Shown in pieces: positions 43,137-56,832 of a stretch of 64,000 nt of DNA. The notes below the pieces were generated by a model. That model ran no database searches and had not been told where the DNA came from. It was given only the letters and a program-made list of their open reading frames with translations. A program made the translations under genes and the position numbers. Origin of the DNA: Chitinibacter sp046530675 (GTDB taxonomy: Bacteria > Pseudomonadota > Gammaproteobacteria > Burkholderiales > Chitinibacteraceae); contig NZ_CP172558.1 in the NCBI RefSeq assembly GCF_046530675.1, positions 1,302,001-1,366,000 of the forward strand, written 5' to 3'. Positions within the stretch are counted from its first letter, which is position 1. Each line of letters begins with the position of its first letter.

Positions 43137-43169
43137 ATTTGTTTCTCGTCGATTTTAACCGGAGCAGCC

Positions 43170-43751
43170 GTGTCAGCACAGCATAAAAATCAGGTGCGTA
43201 TTATTGGCGGACAATTTCGCCGACGGATTTTAAAATTTCCTGACTCGCTGGCTCTGCGCCCGACACCGGATCGTGTGCGCGAAACGGTCTTTAACTGGCT
43301 GGGGCAAGACTTAACGGGGCAGGACTGTCTTGATCTGTTTGCCGGTAGCGGCGCACTGGGTTTCGAGGCGGCCAGCCGCAATGCCAAAAAAGTCGTGATG
43401 GTCGAAATGGCCAAACCAGTCCACGCCGCGCTGAAAGCCAATACCGAACTGCTCAAAGCGGGCAATGTTGAGATTGTCTTGAGTGACGCCGAGCGGTTTC
43501 TTGAACGGAGCAGCCAGAAATTTGATCTGGTGCTACTCGATCCGCCGTATGCCAGCTCCTTGCTCGAAAAGGTGCTGCCGCAGCTGATTCCTTTGCTGAA
43601 CGACGATGCCCGCGTGTATATCGAGTGCGCGCAGTGGCCGGATCTGACTGGCTGGGAAGTGCTGCGCGAAGGCCGAGCCGGGACGGTTCTGTTTGCGCTG
43701 ATCCGCCGCGTATCGGACGATGATCAAAAAATAAGCAGCGAAACCGCATAG
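43170..43751 (+). CDS. rsmD: 16S rRNA (guanine966-N2)-methyltransferase RsmD
   Basis: A 193-residue SAM-dependent methyltransferase that modifies G966 of 16S rRNA. Motif I is LDLFAGSGALGFEA and the catalytic motif is DPPY (LLDPPYAS, about residue 128). GTG 43170 has GGAG 5 bases upstream; a longer frame reaching into repeat copy C lacks a site. rsmD divergent from ftsY is a conserved arrangement. Confidence 0.93.
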   Translation: MSAQHKNQVRIIGGQFRRRILKFPDSLALRPTPDRVRETVFNWLGQDLTGQDCLDLFAGSGALGFEAASRNAKKVVMVEMAKPVHAALKANTELLKAGNVEIVLSDAERFLERSSQKFDLVLLDPPYASSLLEKVLPQLIPLLNDDARVYIECAQWPDLTGWEVLREGRAGTVLFALIRRVSDDDQKISSETA

Positions 43752-43837
43752 TAAGGTTGTCGCATTGCCGTGAAAGTGGGAAAATCCCGCCTATTCATAC
43801 CCAAGTGTTTAGCAGTTTTTTCCGAAGGAATACCAAG

Positions 43838-44089
43838 ATGGCCCTGATAATTACGGACGAATGCATCAATTGCGATGTGTGCGAGCCAGAATGTCCTAAT
43901 AGCGCGATTTCTCAAGGCGAAGAAATCTATGTGATCGACCCTAATCTGTGTACCGAATGTGTCGGCCACTACGATGAGCCACAATGCCAGCAGGTTTGCC
44001 CGGTTGACTGTATTCCGCTTGATCCGGATCACAAGGAAAGCAAGGAAGAATTGCAGCAGAAATACCTGATCATTTCCGGTCAGGCTTGA
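43838..44089 (+). CDS. YfhL-family 2[4Fe-4S] ferredoxin
   Basis: An 83-residue ferredoxin. The first cluster motif is CINCDVCEPECP (CxxCxxCxxxCP). The second has the extended spacing CTECVGHYDEPQCQQVCPVDC seen in YfhL/Fdx-Alv type proteins, where an insertion separates two of the ligands. A GAAGGAA site lies about 8 bases before ATG 43838. Partner enzymes are not visible here. Confidence 0.92.
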   Translation: MALIITDECINCDVCEPECPNSAISQGEEIYVIDPNLCTECVGHYDEPQCQQVCPVDCIPLDPDHKESKEELQQKYLIISGQA

Positions 44090-44117
44090 CCTGCCGAGAC
44101 GCAGCAAGCAAACCGAA

Positions 44118-44142
44118 GCGGGCATTAGCCCGCTTTTTTTAC
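44118..44142 (+). terminator. Terminator after ferredoxin gene
   Basis: AAGCGGGC/GCCCGCTT stem (44118-44125 with 44130-44137), ATTA loop and a 7-T run. Confidence 0.88.
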
Positions 44143-44255
44143 GCCCGAAATTCCCCGCTAGCTCAAGTTTGGCGGTTTGCTGCAATGTGTAATTGTAATC
44201 TCGAATCTTCTGCTGCTTTGTCACTATGATGAAAGCTTGTTACGGAGATCTTGCA

Positions 44256-45800
44256 ATGACAGTATTCATCACGCAGGGCAAATTTTGGCAGACCTTGTGG
44301 TTCAAGCGGCTGATGTTGCTGTTATTTGTGCTGCTGCAAGCGGCGGCGGCAGCAATTTATCTGGCATTTGAATATAGGCGCATCGAAGAAAATATCGCCA
44401 CTTCATTGAAAAACACAGCCGTATTGCAAGCGCGGGCTTTTAATATGATCGGTAAATTGGTCGATCAACAGATTTCACATATTGGTGAGCGCTATTTTCA
44501 TGCCAAGAGTGCAACGCCTGAATTTCTGGCCGCTGAAGTGCGGAAAGAGTGGCTCGATGCGGTGATCGTGCTGGATGTGAACGGCAAAATCGTCGCGCAG
44601 GCCAGCATCTTGCCGCTGGACGACATTTTTCCCGCAGGGACGCTGAAAAGTCATTCGCTGGCCAGCTCGGAGAAATATCAGGAGCTCAGGGCGAAGGATG
44701 CCGACAAGGACAGTTTTTTCGTTATACGTAAAAATGTGCCTCGCCTGGATGGTGGCGGAGTCGTTTTTTACCGTGCCATCAGGGATGGGAATGGCGTTTT
44801 TGAAGGCAGTGTGATTGGGCTATTCAGCAACCGGACGCTGGAGGGCATGTTCGAGGAGAGTCAGCGCGCCGGATTTGCTCTGGGTAGCGAGGGATCCATG
44901 GTGTTGATTGACCAGATGAAGCATAAGGTGCTCTATTTTTCCCGGGATATTGCACTGGTTCAGCCCGGCGATGATTATAAGCCGCAACAGCTCGAGTCGA
45001 CCGACTATGGTGAGTCAATCAAAAAATACGTTTCGCCACTGGATGGCGAACATCGGATGGCTTCGTTACAGCTACTCAATCAGGGGCGTTGGGTTTTGCT
45101 GATGGGTATGGCCAGCGACGACTATTTGCATAGCTGGCGCATTCAGGTCGGGATCAGTGTTGCTGCCTTTTTGCTGATGGCGACGCTGCAGTGGCTGGTA
45201 CTCAATCTGATCCACCAGGCGCATTTGCAGCGCGACAAGCTCAAATTTGATTCGCTGCACGACCCCTTGACCGGGCTGTCCAATCGCCGCCATTTTGACG
45301 AATGGTCAAGCAATGCGCTTAGCCCGTCGATGCGCTATATGCAGCCACTGACCCTGCTGGCGCTCGATCTGGATCATTTCAAACGGGTGAACGATAGCTA
45401 TGGGCACGATGCCGGTGACGCGGTGCTAATCAGCGTGGCAGAAGTGCTGCGCGAGCAATTGCGCGAGTGCGATTTGCCTGCCCGCTTTGGCGGCGAGGAG
45501 TTTGTCGTTGCCTTGCCGCAAACGCCAATTGAAGGCGCGCTGCTGGTTGCTGAGCGGATACGCGCTGCGATTCAGAGCCTGAATATCCGCGTTGCGGGTA
45601 AAACGCTGCGTTGTACGGTCAGCATTGGCGTCGCGCTGGTGCGGGGCAGGGAGGTGGATTCTGCGCTCAAGGAAAGTGATCTGGCGCTGTATCGGGCGAA
45701 AGAAGCGGGCCGCAATTGCGTGATTTCGCTGGAAGAGGATGCAAGCCAGATCGCGCCAGCCGAAGCGCAGGCTGCCGAAACGGATGTCAAGGTTGAGTGA
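44256..45800 (+). CDS. Membrane-bound diguanylate cyclase with periplasmic sensor
   Basis: A 514-residue cyclase. Two membrane helices (about 18-38 and 299-320) enclose a periplasmic double-Cache-like domain, and a cytosolic GGDEF domain follows. The active loop is GGEEF (412-416), and an RxxD inhibition site (RECD, 403-406) lies five residues before it, so product control is probable. ATG 44256 is chosen because GGAG (44244-44247) lies 8 bases upstream; two earlier ATGs lack one. The tail after the GGDEF domain is acidic and Ala-rich. It lies just before the large hybrid kinase, a common pairing of c-di-GMP and two-component signalling. Confidence 0.9.
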   Translation: MTVFITQGKFWQTLWFKRLMLLLFVLLQAAAAAIYLAFEYRRIEENIATSLKNTAVLQARAFNMIGKLVDQQISHIGERYFHAKSATPEFLAAEVRKEWLDAVIVLDVNGKIVAQASILPLDDIFPAGTLKSHSLASSEKYQELRAKDADKDSFFVIRKNVPRLDGGGVVFYRAIRDGNGVFEGSVIGLFSNRTLEGMFEESQRAGFALGSEGSMVLIDQMKHKVLYFSRDIALVQPGDDYKPQQLESTDYGESIKKYVSPLDGEHRMASLQLLNQGRWVLLMGMASDDYLHSWRIQVGISVAAFLLMATLQWLVLNLIHQAHLQRDKLKFDSLHDPLTGLSNRRHFDEWSSNALSPSMRYMQPLTLLALDLDHFKRVNDSYGHDAGDAVLISVAEVLREQLRECDLPARFGGEEFVVALPQTPIEGALLVAERIRAAIQSLNIRVAGKTLRCTVSIGVALVRGREVDSALKESDLALYRAKEAGRNCVISLEEDASQIAPAEAQAAETDVKVE

Positions 45801-45860
45801 GCTGAATCTGATTTATTACTGAAGCGATGAGAATCGCCTTGCCGCCCGGAGACCCCCGCG

Positions 45861-51032
<5,172 letters not shown>

Positions 51033-51101
51033 TGCATCGCGGGTCAATTCAATAAAAATAGGCAATTTAATCAATGGCTTAATGCTTGATTAGGGGGTTG
51101 A

Positions 51102-52790
51102 ATGTTACTGGGAAATCGGATTGACAAGCTGGTGTGTATGGTGGTCGATGACTTCGAGCCTATGCGCAAAGTGACGGGTACCCAGTTGCGCAATCTTGGG
51201 ATAGAAAGAGTCGTGTATGCCAATAATGGCAGTGAAGCGCTGAAGTTGCTGGATCAACAGAAAATCGATGTCGTCATTTCGGACTGGAATATGCCGGTCA
51301 TGACAGGGTTGGAGCTTTTGAAGGAATTGCGCGGTAGCGAACGCTACTGGAATATGCCCTTTGTTATGATTACCGCCGAAGCGGAGCGCGAGCGGGTCAG
51401 GGAGGCCATTGCCAATGGCATTTCAGATCTGCTGGTCAAACCTTATTCGCCGGATCGTTTGCAGAACGCCATCGACAAGGCGCTGGCCTGGAGAATGCGT
51501 AGAAAAACCAGGGAAACAAGCCCCGAAGCGCAGGCTGTTGAGCCTGTGGCTATGGCGCCGGTCAGTAATACGGTCGCGGTATCCGCTCCGGCTAATACGG
51601 TTGAGACGGTTGCGATGGCGCCAGTGGCTGTCGTCCCTAGGCAGGCTGAACGGGCATCCATTTTGATCGTCGATGATGAACCGACCAATTTGCAACTGTT
51701 GTCACAGCTATTCAAGGATACTTACCGGATCCGGATTGCGCATAATGGGCGCAAAGCGCTTGAAATCTGCCATTCGGCCACGCCGCCGGATCTGGTGTTG
51801 CTCGACGTCATGATGCCGGAAATGGACGGATTCGAAGTGGCATTGAAAATGCGCGAACACCCCAATTCGCAGACCATTCCGATTATTTTCGTGACCGCAA
51901 TGGGAGAAGATGCCTCGCGTCAGAAAGGCATGGAATTGGGCGCGGTTGACTATGTCACCAAGCCGATCGACCCCGAGCAACTGACGTTGAGGGTGTCCAA
52001 TTTCCTGCGTTATGTCGAATTGCACAAACAGTTGCAGGCTGATTACGACACCATGCTGGAAATGGAGCACCTGAAAGAAGAAGTTGCCCATATGACCCGG
52101 CATGACATTAAGGGGCCGCTGGCCGGCGTGATCGGGATTTTGCAGACCTTGCAAAAAAACGACACGCTCAATGAGCTGCAGCAGGAACAGGTGGATTTGG
52201 CGATTGATACGACGATGCAGGTGATCAGCATGATCAATCTGACTGCTGAATTGTACAAAATTGAAACGGGTAATTTTGTTTTGCGCGCCAAACCGATTGA
52301 TTTGATTGCGCAGCTTAACAAAATTGTCGATCTGATGCGCGCATCGTTTGCCAGTAAGAAGCTGATCATTGCGATCAATACGGATATTCCGATGGATGAG
52401 ATATTCCCGGATGCTTTGGGGGACGAGATGCTGTCCTATTCGGTCTTTCAGAATCTGGTCAAAAATGCCTGCGAGGCCGCTCCGGAAAAAAGCCGCATTG
52501 TGGTTTCGCTCAAGTCGCTCGACCAGATCAAGGCAGATGCACCGTTGGAAATTGCGGTCAGCAATACCGGCGTTGTTCCAGAAGAAATTCGTTCCTATTT
52601 CTTCAAGAAATATGTGACCTTTGGCAAAAAGGGCGGCACCGGCATTGGTGCCTATTCGGCCAAGCTATTGACCGAAGCGCAGAATGGCAGTATCGATTTC
52701 AGCGTTTCCGATGAAGAAAACACCACGACAATCTGCGTCAAACTGCCGCGTGCAGAGGCGGCTGGCGAGATCAAATTGCTGGTCAAGTAA
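51102..52790 (+). CDS. Two-receiver sensor kinase (CheY-like REC-REC-HisKA-HATPase)
   Basis: A 562-residue soluble protein. The N-terminal receiver is close to CheY (MVVDD, SDWNMPVMTG with Asp61, then a Pro/Val/Ala-rich linker from about 145). A second receiver (ILIVDDEPTNLQLL, LLDVMMPEMDG with Asp235) follows, then an H-box of the HDIKGPL type (His334) and an ATPase domain (NLVKNACEAAP, GKKGGTGIGAYSAKLL). The G1 box reads VSNTG instead of the usual DTG, so catalytic strength is uncertain, although related kinases share this. AGGGGG lies 6 bases before the ATG. It probably takes phosphate from the hybrid kinase upstream, 69 bases away. Confidence 0.88.
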   Translation: MLLGNRIDKLVCMVVDDFEPMRKVTGTQLRNLGIERVVYANNGSEALKLLDQQKIDVVISDWNMPVMTGLELLKELRGSERYWNMPFVMITAEAERERVREAIANGISDLLVKPYSPDRLQNAIDKALAWRMRRKTRETSPEAQAVEPVAMAPVSNTVAVSAPANTVETVAMAPVAVVPRQAERASILIVDDEPTNLQLLSQLFKDTYRIRIAHNGRKALEICHSATPPDLVLLDVMMPEMDGFEVALKMREHPNSQTIPIIFVTAMGEDASRQKGMELGAVDYVTKPIDPEQLTLRVSNFLRYVELHKQLQADYDTMLEMEHLKEEVAHMTRHDIKGPLAGVIGILQTLQKNDTLNELQQEQVDLAIDTTMQVISMINLTAELYKIETGNFVLRAKPIDLIAQLNKIVDLMRASFASKKLIIAINTDIPMDEIFPDALGDEMLSYSVFQNLVKNACEAAPEKSRIVVSLKSLDQIKADAPLEIAVSNTGVVPEEIRSYFFKKYVTFGKKGGTGIGAYSAKLLTEAQNGSIDFSVSDEENTTTICVKLPRAEAAGEIKLLVK

Positions 52791-53175
52791 TTCCTGATTA
52801 ATGAGGTATTACAGCAGAGTGCGATCTTGCATTTGTGGGGCAGGCTCGCTTGCAAGCTGCATCGGTATTGATGTGAAAACCCACCATTGAACTGCACCCG
52901 TCTCGGTGCTCTATGGCTGAAATGACGGACTAATTAATAAATTCTTGGGTATCTGCTTGGGTGCATTTATGAATGGGGCTTGGGCGGATATACCCCTTTG
53001 CGTTGTGGTCTTACGCTTCGACATGGTGATTGGCGATCTTTACGTTTAGCGCCAACTTGATGCGGCTCGCGACTCTTTCGGCGAGAGCGTTAGATTTTTT
53101 CTATCGGAAACATAGCAATAATTACCATGCACACGGCCACTGTTTTGTGATTCAATCATTGAACTCCAAACGGGT
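52791..53175. other. Intergenic region before rpoH
   Basis: About 385 bases without a gene I can support. There are short inverted repeats, for example around 53062-53095, but no T-run terminator, tRNA or member of the palindromic repeat family. The right end leads into the CIRCE site and the rpoH promoter region. Confidence 0.4.
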
Positions 53176-53202
53176 TTAGCACTCTATCTATAAGAGTGCT
53201 AA
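53176..53202 (+). promoter_or_regulatory. CIRCE operator (HrcA site) upstream of rpoH
   Basis: A perfect match to the CIRCE consensus: TTAGCACTC (53176-53184), a 9-base spacer, and GAGTGCTAA (53194-53202). It lies 41 bases before the rpoH start. HrcA should repress rpoH at normal temperature. Confidence 0.95.
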
Positions 53203-53242
53203 TATTAAGTTTAGTGAACTGATTTTGGACTGGAGTTCGAAC

Positions 53243-54100
53243 ATGAGTACTGCGCTAACACTGTCAGGTCTCTCCATAGGCGATAGTATTGAGCGTTATG
53301 TTCAGCGTGTGAACGCGTTACCAATGCTCTCGCCTGAAGAAGAGCATGATCTGGCTACTCGCCATCAGGAGCAAAATGACCTGGAGGCTGCCCGTGCGCT
53401 GGTGCTGTCGCACCTGCGTGTGGTGGTTTCGATTGCCCGTGGTTACAGCGGTTATGGCTTGCCCCAGGCCGATCTGATTCAGGAAGGCAATATCGGTTTG
53501 ATGAAGGCGGTCAAACGTTTTGAAGCTAGCCGTGGGGTTAGGCTGTATTCGTTTGCCGTGCACTGGATCAAGGCTGAAATTCACGAGTATATTTTGCGTA
53601 ACTGGCGGCTGGTACGAGTTGCAACGACCAAGGCTCAACGCAAATTGTTTTTCAATCTGCGCTCGATGAAATCGGGTTTTGCTGCGTTGACTCACGCTCA
53701 GGCGAAGGAAATTGCCGACGATCTGGGCGTCAAGCCCGAAGAAGTGCTGGAAATGGAAACGCGGATGACCGGGCAAGACATCGCGCTGGTCGCCGATGAT
53801 AATGACGATGAAGGCTATGCGCCGATTGACTGGCTGGCCGACCATCATAACGAGCCAACCGCCGTCATTGCGCGTAACCGCCTTGATCTGCTGCAGTCTG
53901 ATGGGATTGGCGCTGCGCTTGAGTCGCTTGATGAACGTAGTCGCCGTATTATCGAAGCGCGCTGGCTGACTGACGACGGTGAATCGTCAACCTTGCACGA
54001 TCTGGCCGCTGAATTCAAAGTTTCTGCCGAGCGGATTCGTCAAATCGAAACCAAGGCTTTGCAGAAAATGAAACAGGCGCTCTTACCGGCCATGGTTTGA
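53243..54100 (+). CDS. rpoH: RNA polymerase sigma-32 (heat-shock sigma factor)
   Basis: A 285-residue group 3 sigma factor that directs RNA polymerase to heat-shock promoters. Regions 2.1-2.4 (RYVQRVNALPMLSPEEE to HWIKAEIHEYILRNWRLV) are followed by the RpoH box QRKLFFNLR (about 131-139), which distinguishes sigma-32. Region 4 ends in the helix-turn-helix FKVSAERIRQIETKALQKMK. ATG 53243 has GGAG (53232-53235) 7 bases upstream; an in-frame ATG-like start six codons earlier is less likely. A CIRCE operator in the leader adds HrcA control on top of sigma-32 autoregulation. Confidence 0.96.
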   Translation: MSTALTLSGLSIGDSIERYVQRVNALPMLSPEEEHDLATRHQEQNDLEAARALVLSHLRVVVSIARGYSGYGLPQADLIQEGNIGLMKAVKRFEASRGVRLYSFAVHWIKAEIHEYILRNWRLVRVATTKAQRKLFFNLRSMKSGFAALTHAQAKEIADDLGVKPEEVLEMETRMTGQDIALVADDNDDEGYAPIDWLADHHNEPTAVIARNRLDLLQSDGIGAALESLDERSRRIIEARWLTDDGESSTLHDLAAEFKVSAERIRQIETKALQKMKQALLPAMV

Positions 54101-54125
54101 TGTTGGTTTGAGATTGTCTGGAATG

Positions 54126-54151
54126 AAAGAGAGGCCTAGGCCTCTCTTTTT
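54126..54151 (+). terminator. Terminator after rpoH
   Basis: AAAGAGAGGCC/GGCCTCTCTTT (54126-54136 with 54139-54149), followed by T residues. Confidence 0.85.
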
Positions 54152-54247
54152 GTTTATTAGTGGCTTTTGTGTGTGCAAGGCTACTTCAGTGAAACCATAT
54201 TCTGTTCGATAATAATGCTAAGCCTTTGAATAAAATGCATTATTTAC

Positions 54248-54559
54248 ATGAAAATAACTTCTTTGCAGGCGCGGTATACATCATTACCTGACTTTGGCAT
54301 TCAGGGCGTGACAGCTGTCGGCGCCAATGCGTCAAGCTTCTCAAGCACCTCTGCGGGTCAGGGGGCTTCAGGGCTTGCTGAATTGCCGTCCGACTGGAAT
54401 GGGGTAGAGCGGCGGCGGAGTCCGGATCGTCGACAAGGACATCGTCGGCAATTTCGAGCTGTGTCCATGCTGGATACGCGCACGCTGTCTGACCGTCGTC
54501 GGCAAGGTCGTCGCCAGAGTGATTTGGCACAATCAGCTTTTGTTGCTTGCAAGGTTTGA
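54248..54559 (+). CDS. Small Arg-rich protein with ERRR/DRRQ motif, unknown function
   Basis: A 103-residue protein without signal or membrane segment. The first half is Ser/Gly/Ala-rich. The second half has a striking basic patch, GVERRRSPDRRQGHRRQ (about 52-68), echoed by SDRRRQGRRQSD (about 81-92), so the motif looks duplicated. Small proteins with ERR-x3-DRRQ patches are common in proteobacteria but their role is unknown to me. Nucleic acid or acidic-lipid binding would fit. No clear ribosome site precedes the ATG, so the gene call is moderate. Confidence 0.5.
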   Translation: MKITSLQARYTSLPDFGIQGVTAVGANASSFSSTSAGQGASGLAELPSDWNGVERRRSPDRRQGHRRQFRAVSMLDTRTLSDRRRQGRRQSDLAQSAFVACKV

Positions 54560-54625
54560 ATACATTGCCATGTATGTCGCCAAAGACATGGTTTTACGTG
54601 GGTTTTAAACTCATACCCCTTGCCA

Positions 54626-54805
54626 TTAGGGGGTAAGTACAGAGTGGCCGTGAAAGAGTAAAGCAATCACTGCTGCAATAAGTAATACCCTTGCTGCGAT
54701 CCGGATGTTCTGATGAAGCTGCTTGCGACGTTGTGCACCAAGCCATTGCCAGAGCAGCAAAACGAGCAGGACGAAAATGAAAATCTGAGTGATTTTGCCG
54801 TTCAT
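54626..54805 (-). CDS. 59-residue two-helix membrane protein, unknown function
   Basis: A short open frame on the minus strand starting MNGKITQIFIFVLLVLLLW and ending HGHSVLTP. The first hydrophobic segment is about residues 7-22, then a basic linker (AQRRKQLHQN) and a second hydrophobic segment (about 36-51). This helix-basic loop-helix pattern would give a hairpin with the loop in the cytosol. It stands between rpoH and mraZ and is shorter than common ORF cut-offs. No strong ribosome site is visible, so coding status rests on amino acid pattern. Confidence 0.55.
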   Translation of the reverse strand: MNGKITQIFIFVLLVLLLWQWLGAQRRKQLHQNIRIAARVLLIAAVIALLFHGHSVLTP

Positions 54806-54879
54806 CTGGAAATTATCGGGGCTTTGTAAGTTTGGGATGGTTCGTGCGGTCTTTTCCGGCCTTGTTGCGAGAGAGACCT

Positions 54880-55019
54880 CGTTAAACTTAAAGTGGCACT
54901 TTAAGTGTGTGCGCCTTGTCTTTGATTTGAAATAAAACCAACAATAGCGCCTTTGTAAGGCTAAGCCATTGTATCAAAACGAAAAATTAGCCGGCACAAC
55001 TTGTGCCGGTTTTTTTTTT
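54880..55019 (+). ncRNA. Candidate small RNA or orphan leader upstream of mraZ
   Basis: No coding frame is apparent. A perfect 10-bp palindrome ACTTAAAGTG/CACTTTAAGT (54886-54895 with 54897-54906) is followed by A-rich sequence and then a strong terminator (54991-55019). A terminator without a plus-strand gene in front suggests a short transcript. This is a candidate only. Confidence 0.35.
54991..55019 (+). terminator. Strong terminator upstream of the dcw cluster
   Basis: CCGGCACAA/TTGTGCCGG (54991-54999 with 55001-55009), followed by ten T residues. It insulates mraZ from upstream plus-strand transcription. Confidence 0.9.
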
Positions 55020-55027
55020 ACTCTATA

Positions 55028-55062
55028 GTGGGACGCAGTGGGAAAAAGTGGGTGAAAGTGCA
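55028..55062 (+). promoter_or_regulatory. MraZ operator repeats
   Basis: GTGGG at 55028, 55038 and 55048 with a degenerate GTGCA at 55058, all at an exact 10-base period. This is the TGGGN-N5 direct-repeat array bound by MraZ in front of dcw operons. A further GTGGGG lies at about 55086. Confidence 0.92.
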
Positions 55063-55151
55063 ATTTTCAGGCGAAATTTTGCGAAAGTGGGGTTTTTAAC
55101 CTGCACTGAATCCATTTTCCGAAATTGAATTGAACCGGGGTGCTTGGGTTG

Positions 55152-55592
55152 ATGTTTACGGGTGTTTCTTCCTTAAATCTGGATAGTAAAGGGCGATTGG
55201 CTGTACCGGCCAAGCATCGCGACGTTTTGCTCGTTCAGACGCAGGGGAAACTCATCATCACTGCCGGGCCTTCGGGTTGTTTGCTGGTTTATCCCGAGCC
55301 CGAATGGTTGCTGGTACGTGACAAACTTAAGACTGTGCCTGGTATTCAGGGCGAGCAATTACGCCGCGTGATTATTGGTCACGCCGAAGAAATCGAGATG
55401 GACGCGTCCGGTCGTGTTCTGATTCCTGCGCATTTGCGCAAAGTGGTTGGGCTGGATAAGGAAGTGGCTTTGGTCGGAATGGATAACAAATTCGAGCTGT
55501 GGGATGCAGAGAAATGGAATGCAACCACTGCGGCCGTGATGACCATGAATCCGCAAGATCTGGCCAATGCCATGCAAGGAGTGGTTCTGTGA
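55152..55592 (+). CDS. mraZ: Transcriptional regulator MraZ
   Basis: A 146-residue two-repeat AbrB-like DNA-binding protein that represses its own dcw operon. The N-terminal MFTGVSSLNLDSKGRLAVPAKHRD and the second repeat EEIEMDASGRVLIPAHLRK are the paired DxxGRxxxP blocks of the family. ATG 55152 agrees with family starts; a GTG 12 bases earlier is possible. MraZ operator repeats lie about 90-125 bases upstream. rsmH overlaps its stop. Confidence 0.94.
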   Translation: MFTGVSSLNLDSKGRLAVPAKHRDVLLVQTQGKLIITAGPSGCLLVYPEPEWLLVRDKLKTVPGIQGEQLRRVIIGHAEEIEMDASGRVLIPAHLRKVVGLDKEVALVGMDNKFELWDAEKWNATTAAVMTMNPQDLANAMQGVVL

Positions 55593-56533
55593 GCGATGCG
55601 TCTGTGTTTGTGCATCGCACGGTCTTGCTCGATGAAGCAGTCGATGCGCTGGCCATTGTGCCCGATGGTGTTTACGTCGATTGCACTTTTGGTCGGGGCG
55701 GGCACTCGCGGCTGATCCTTTCCAAACTCGGCCCTGCTGGCCGTTTGATTTCCTTTGATAAAGACCCGTATGCCATTGCTGAAGCCGCGACGATTAGCGA
55801 TCCGCGCTTCACAATCGTGCATGAAGGTTTTGTCACGCTGACAGAGTCGCTCGCGAAACTGGGTGTAACACAGATTGATGGCCTGCTGATGGATTTGGGC
55901 GTTTCCTCGCCACAGCTGGACGATGGTTCCCGGGGGTTTAGCTTCCGGTTCGATGCTCCGCTTGATATGCGCATGGATACCACGCGGGGTATGACTGCGG
56001 CCGAATGGCTTAATTCGGCTGATGAGAAAGAAATTGCAGAGGTGGTAAAAGATTATGGCGAAGAACGGTTTGCTCGGCAGGTTGCAGCATCGATTGTTAC
56101 GCGTAGGGCAGTCCAACCTTTTGCTACAACAGGCGAACTTGCCGCGGTCGTGGCAACGGCCGTGCGGACCCGTGAGCCGGGTCAGGACCCGGCGACGCGT
56201 ACCTTCCAAGCTATACGGATTTACGTCAATCGCGAGCTTGAGGAGTTGTCGTTAACGCTGCCTCAGGCGCTGTCCTTGCTGAAAAAAGGCGGGCGTCTGT
56301 CAGTGATTGCATTTCACTCGCTGGAAGACCGTATTGTTAAGCGTTTTATGCAGGACAAATCGACCGCTGATCGTTTGCCGTCGCGCCTGCCGGTGATGGC
56401 GAGCGAAATTGCTGCCGCGCCGTTGAAAATCGTCTGCAAGCCAATCCGTGCGAGCAGCGAAGAAGTGAAAGCCAACCCGCGCGCGCGTAGCGCCATTTTG
56501 CGTGTTGCCGAACGCAGCGAGGGTGCGCTGTGA
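55589..56533 (+). CDS. rsmH: 16S rRNA (cytosine1402-N4)-methyltransferase
   Basis: A 314-residue SAM-dependent enzyme that methylates N4 of C1402 in 16S rRNA. The SAM motif is YVDCTFGRGGHSRLIL and the RsmH block GVSSPQLDDGSRGFSFRFDAPLDMRMD is unmistakable. GTG 55589 overlaps the mraZ stop (GTGA) and has AAGGAG 6 bases upstream. Confidence 0.96.
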   Translation: MSDASVFVHRTVLLDEAVDALAIVPDGVYVDCTFGRGGHSRLILSKLGPAGRLISFDKDPYAIAEAATISDPRFTIVHEGFVTLTESLAKLGVTQIDGLLMDLGVSSPQLDDGSRGFSFRFDAPLDMRMDTTRGMTAAEWLNSADEKEIAEVVKDYGEERFARQVAASIVTRRAVQPFATTGELAAVVATAVRTREPGQDPATRTFQAIRIYVNRELEELSLTLPQALSLLKKGGRLSVIAFHSLEDRIVKRFMQDKSTADRLPSRLPVMASEIAAAPLKIVCKPIRASSEEVKANPRARSAILRVAERSEGAL

Positions 56534-56832
56534 CCCGATTAAATCTTTTTTTGTTATTGCTGCTGATTTTGTGTGCCATGAGTGTGGTGACTAGCCAGCA
56601 CAAGGCTCGCAAATTGTTTGTTGAGCTGCAAAAAGAAGATGCGTTGACACGCAAGCTCAATGTTGAATGGGGACAGTTGCAACTCGAACAAAGCACCTGG
56701 GCGATGCATTCGCGGATCGAAAATGAAGCGGCGAATCGGCTGGGAATGCAGGTTGCGCCGTCAAATCGTACCCAGGTCATTCTGGAACATGGCCAGCGGG
56801 TGCCCAAACCTGTCGTGACTGATTTACCATGA
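56530..56832 (+). CDS. ftsL: Cell division protein FtsL
   Basis: A 100-residue bitopic protein: a short N-terminus, one membrane helix (about 4-22), then a leucine-zipper-like periplasmic coil. It joins FtsB and FtsQ in the divisome. GTG 56530 overlaps the rsmH stop as GTGA, and the ftsI start overlaps its own stop as ATGA. Size and position between rsmH and ftsI are decisive, since sequence conservation is low. Confidence 0.9.
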   Translation: MTRLNLFLLLLLILCAMSVVTSQHKARKLFVELQKEDALTRKLNVEWGQLQLEQSTWAMHSRIENEAANRLGMQVAPSNRTQVILEHGQRVPKPVVTDLP

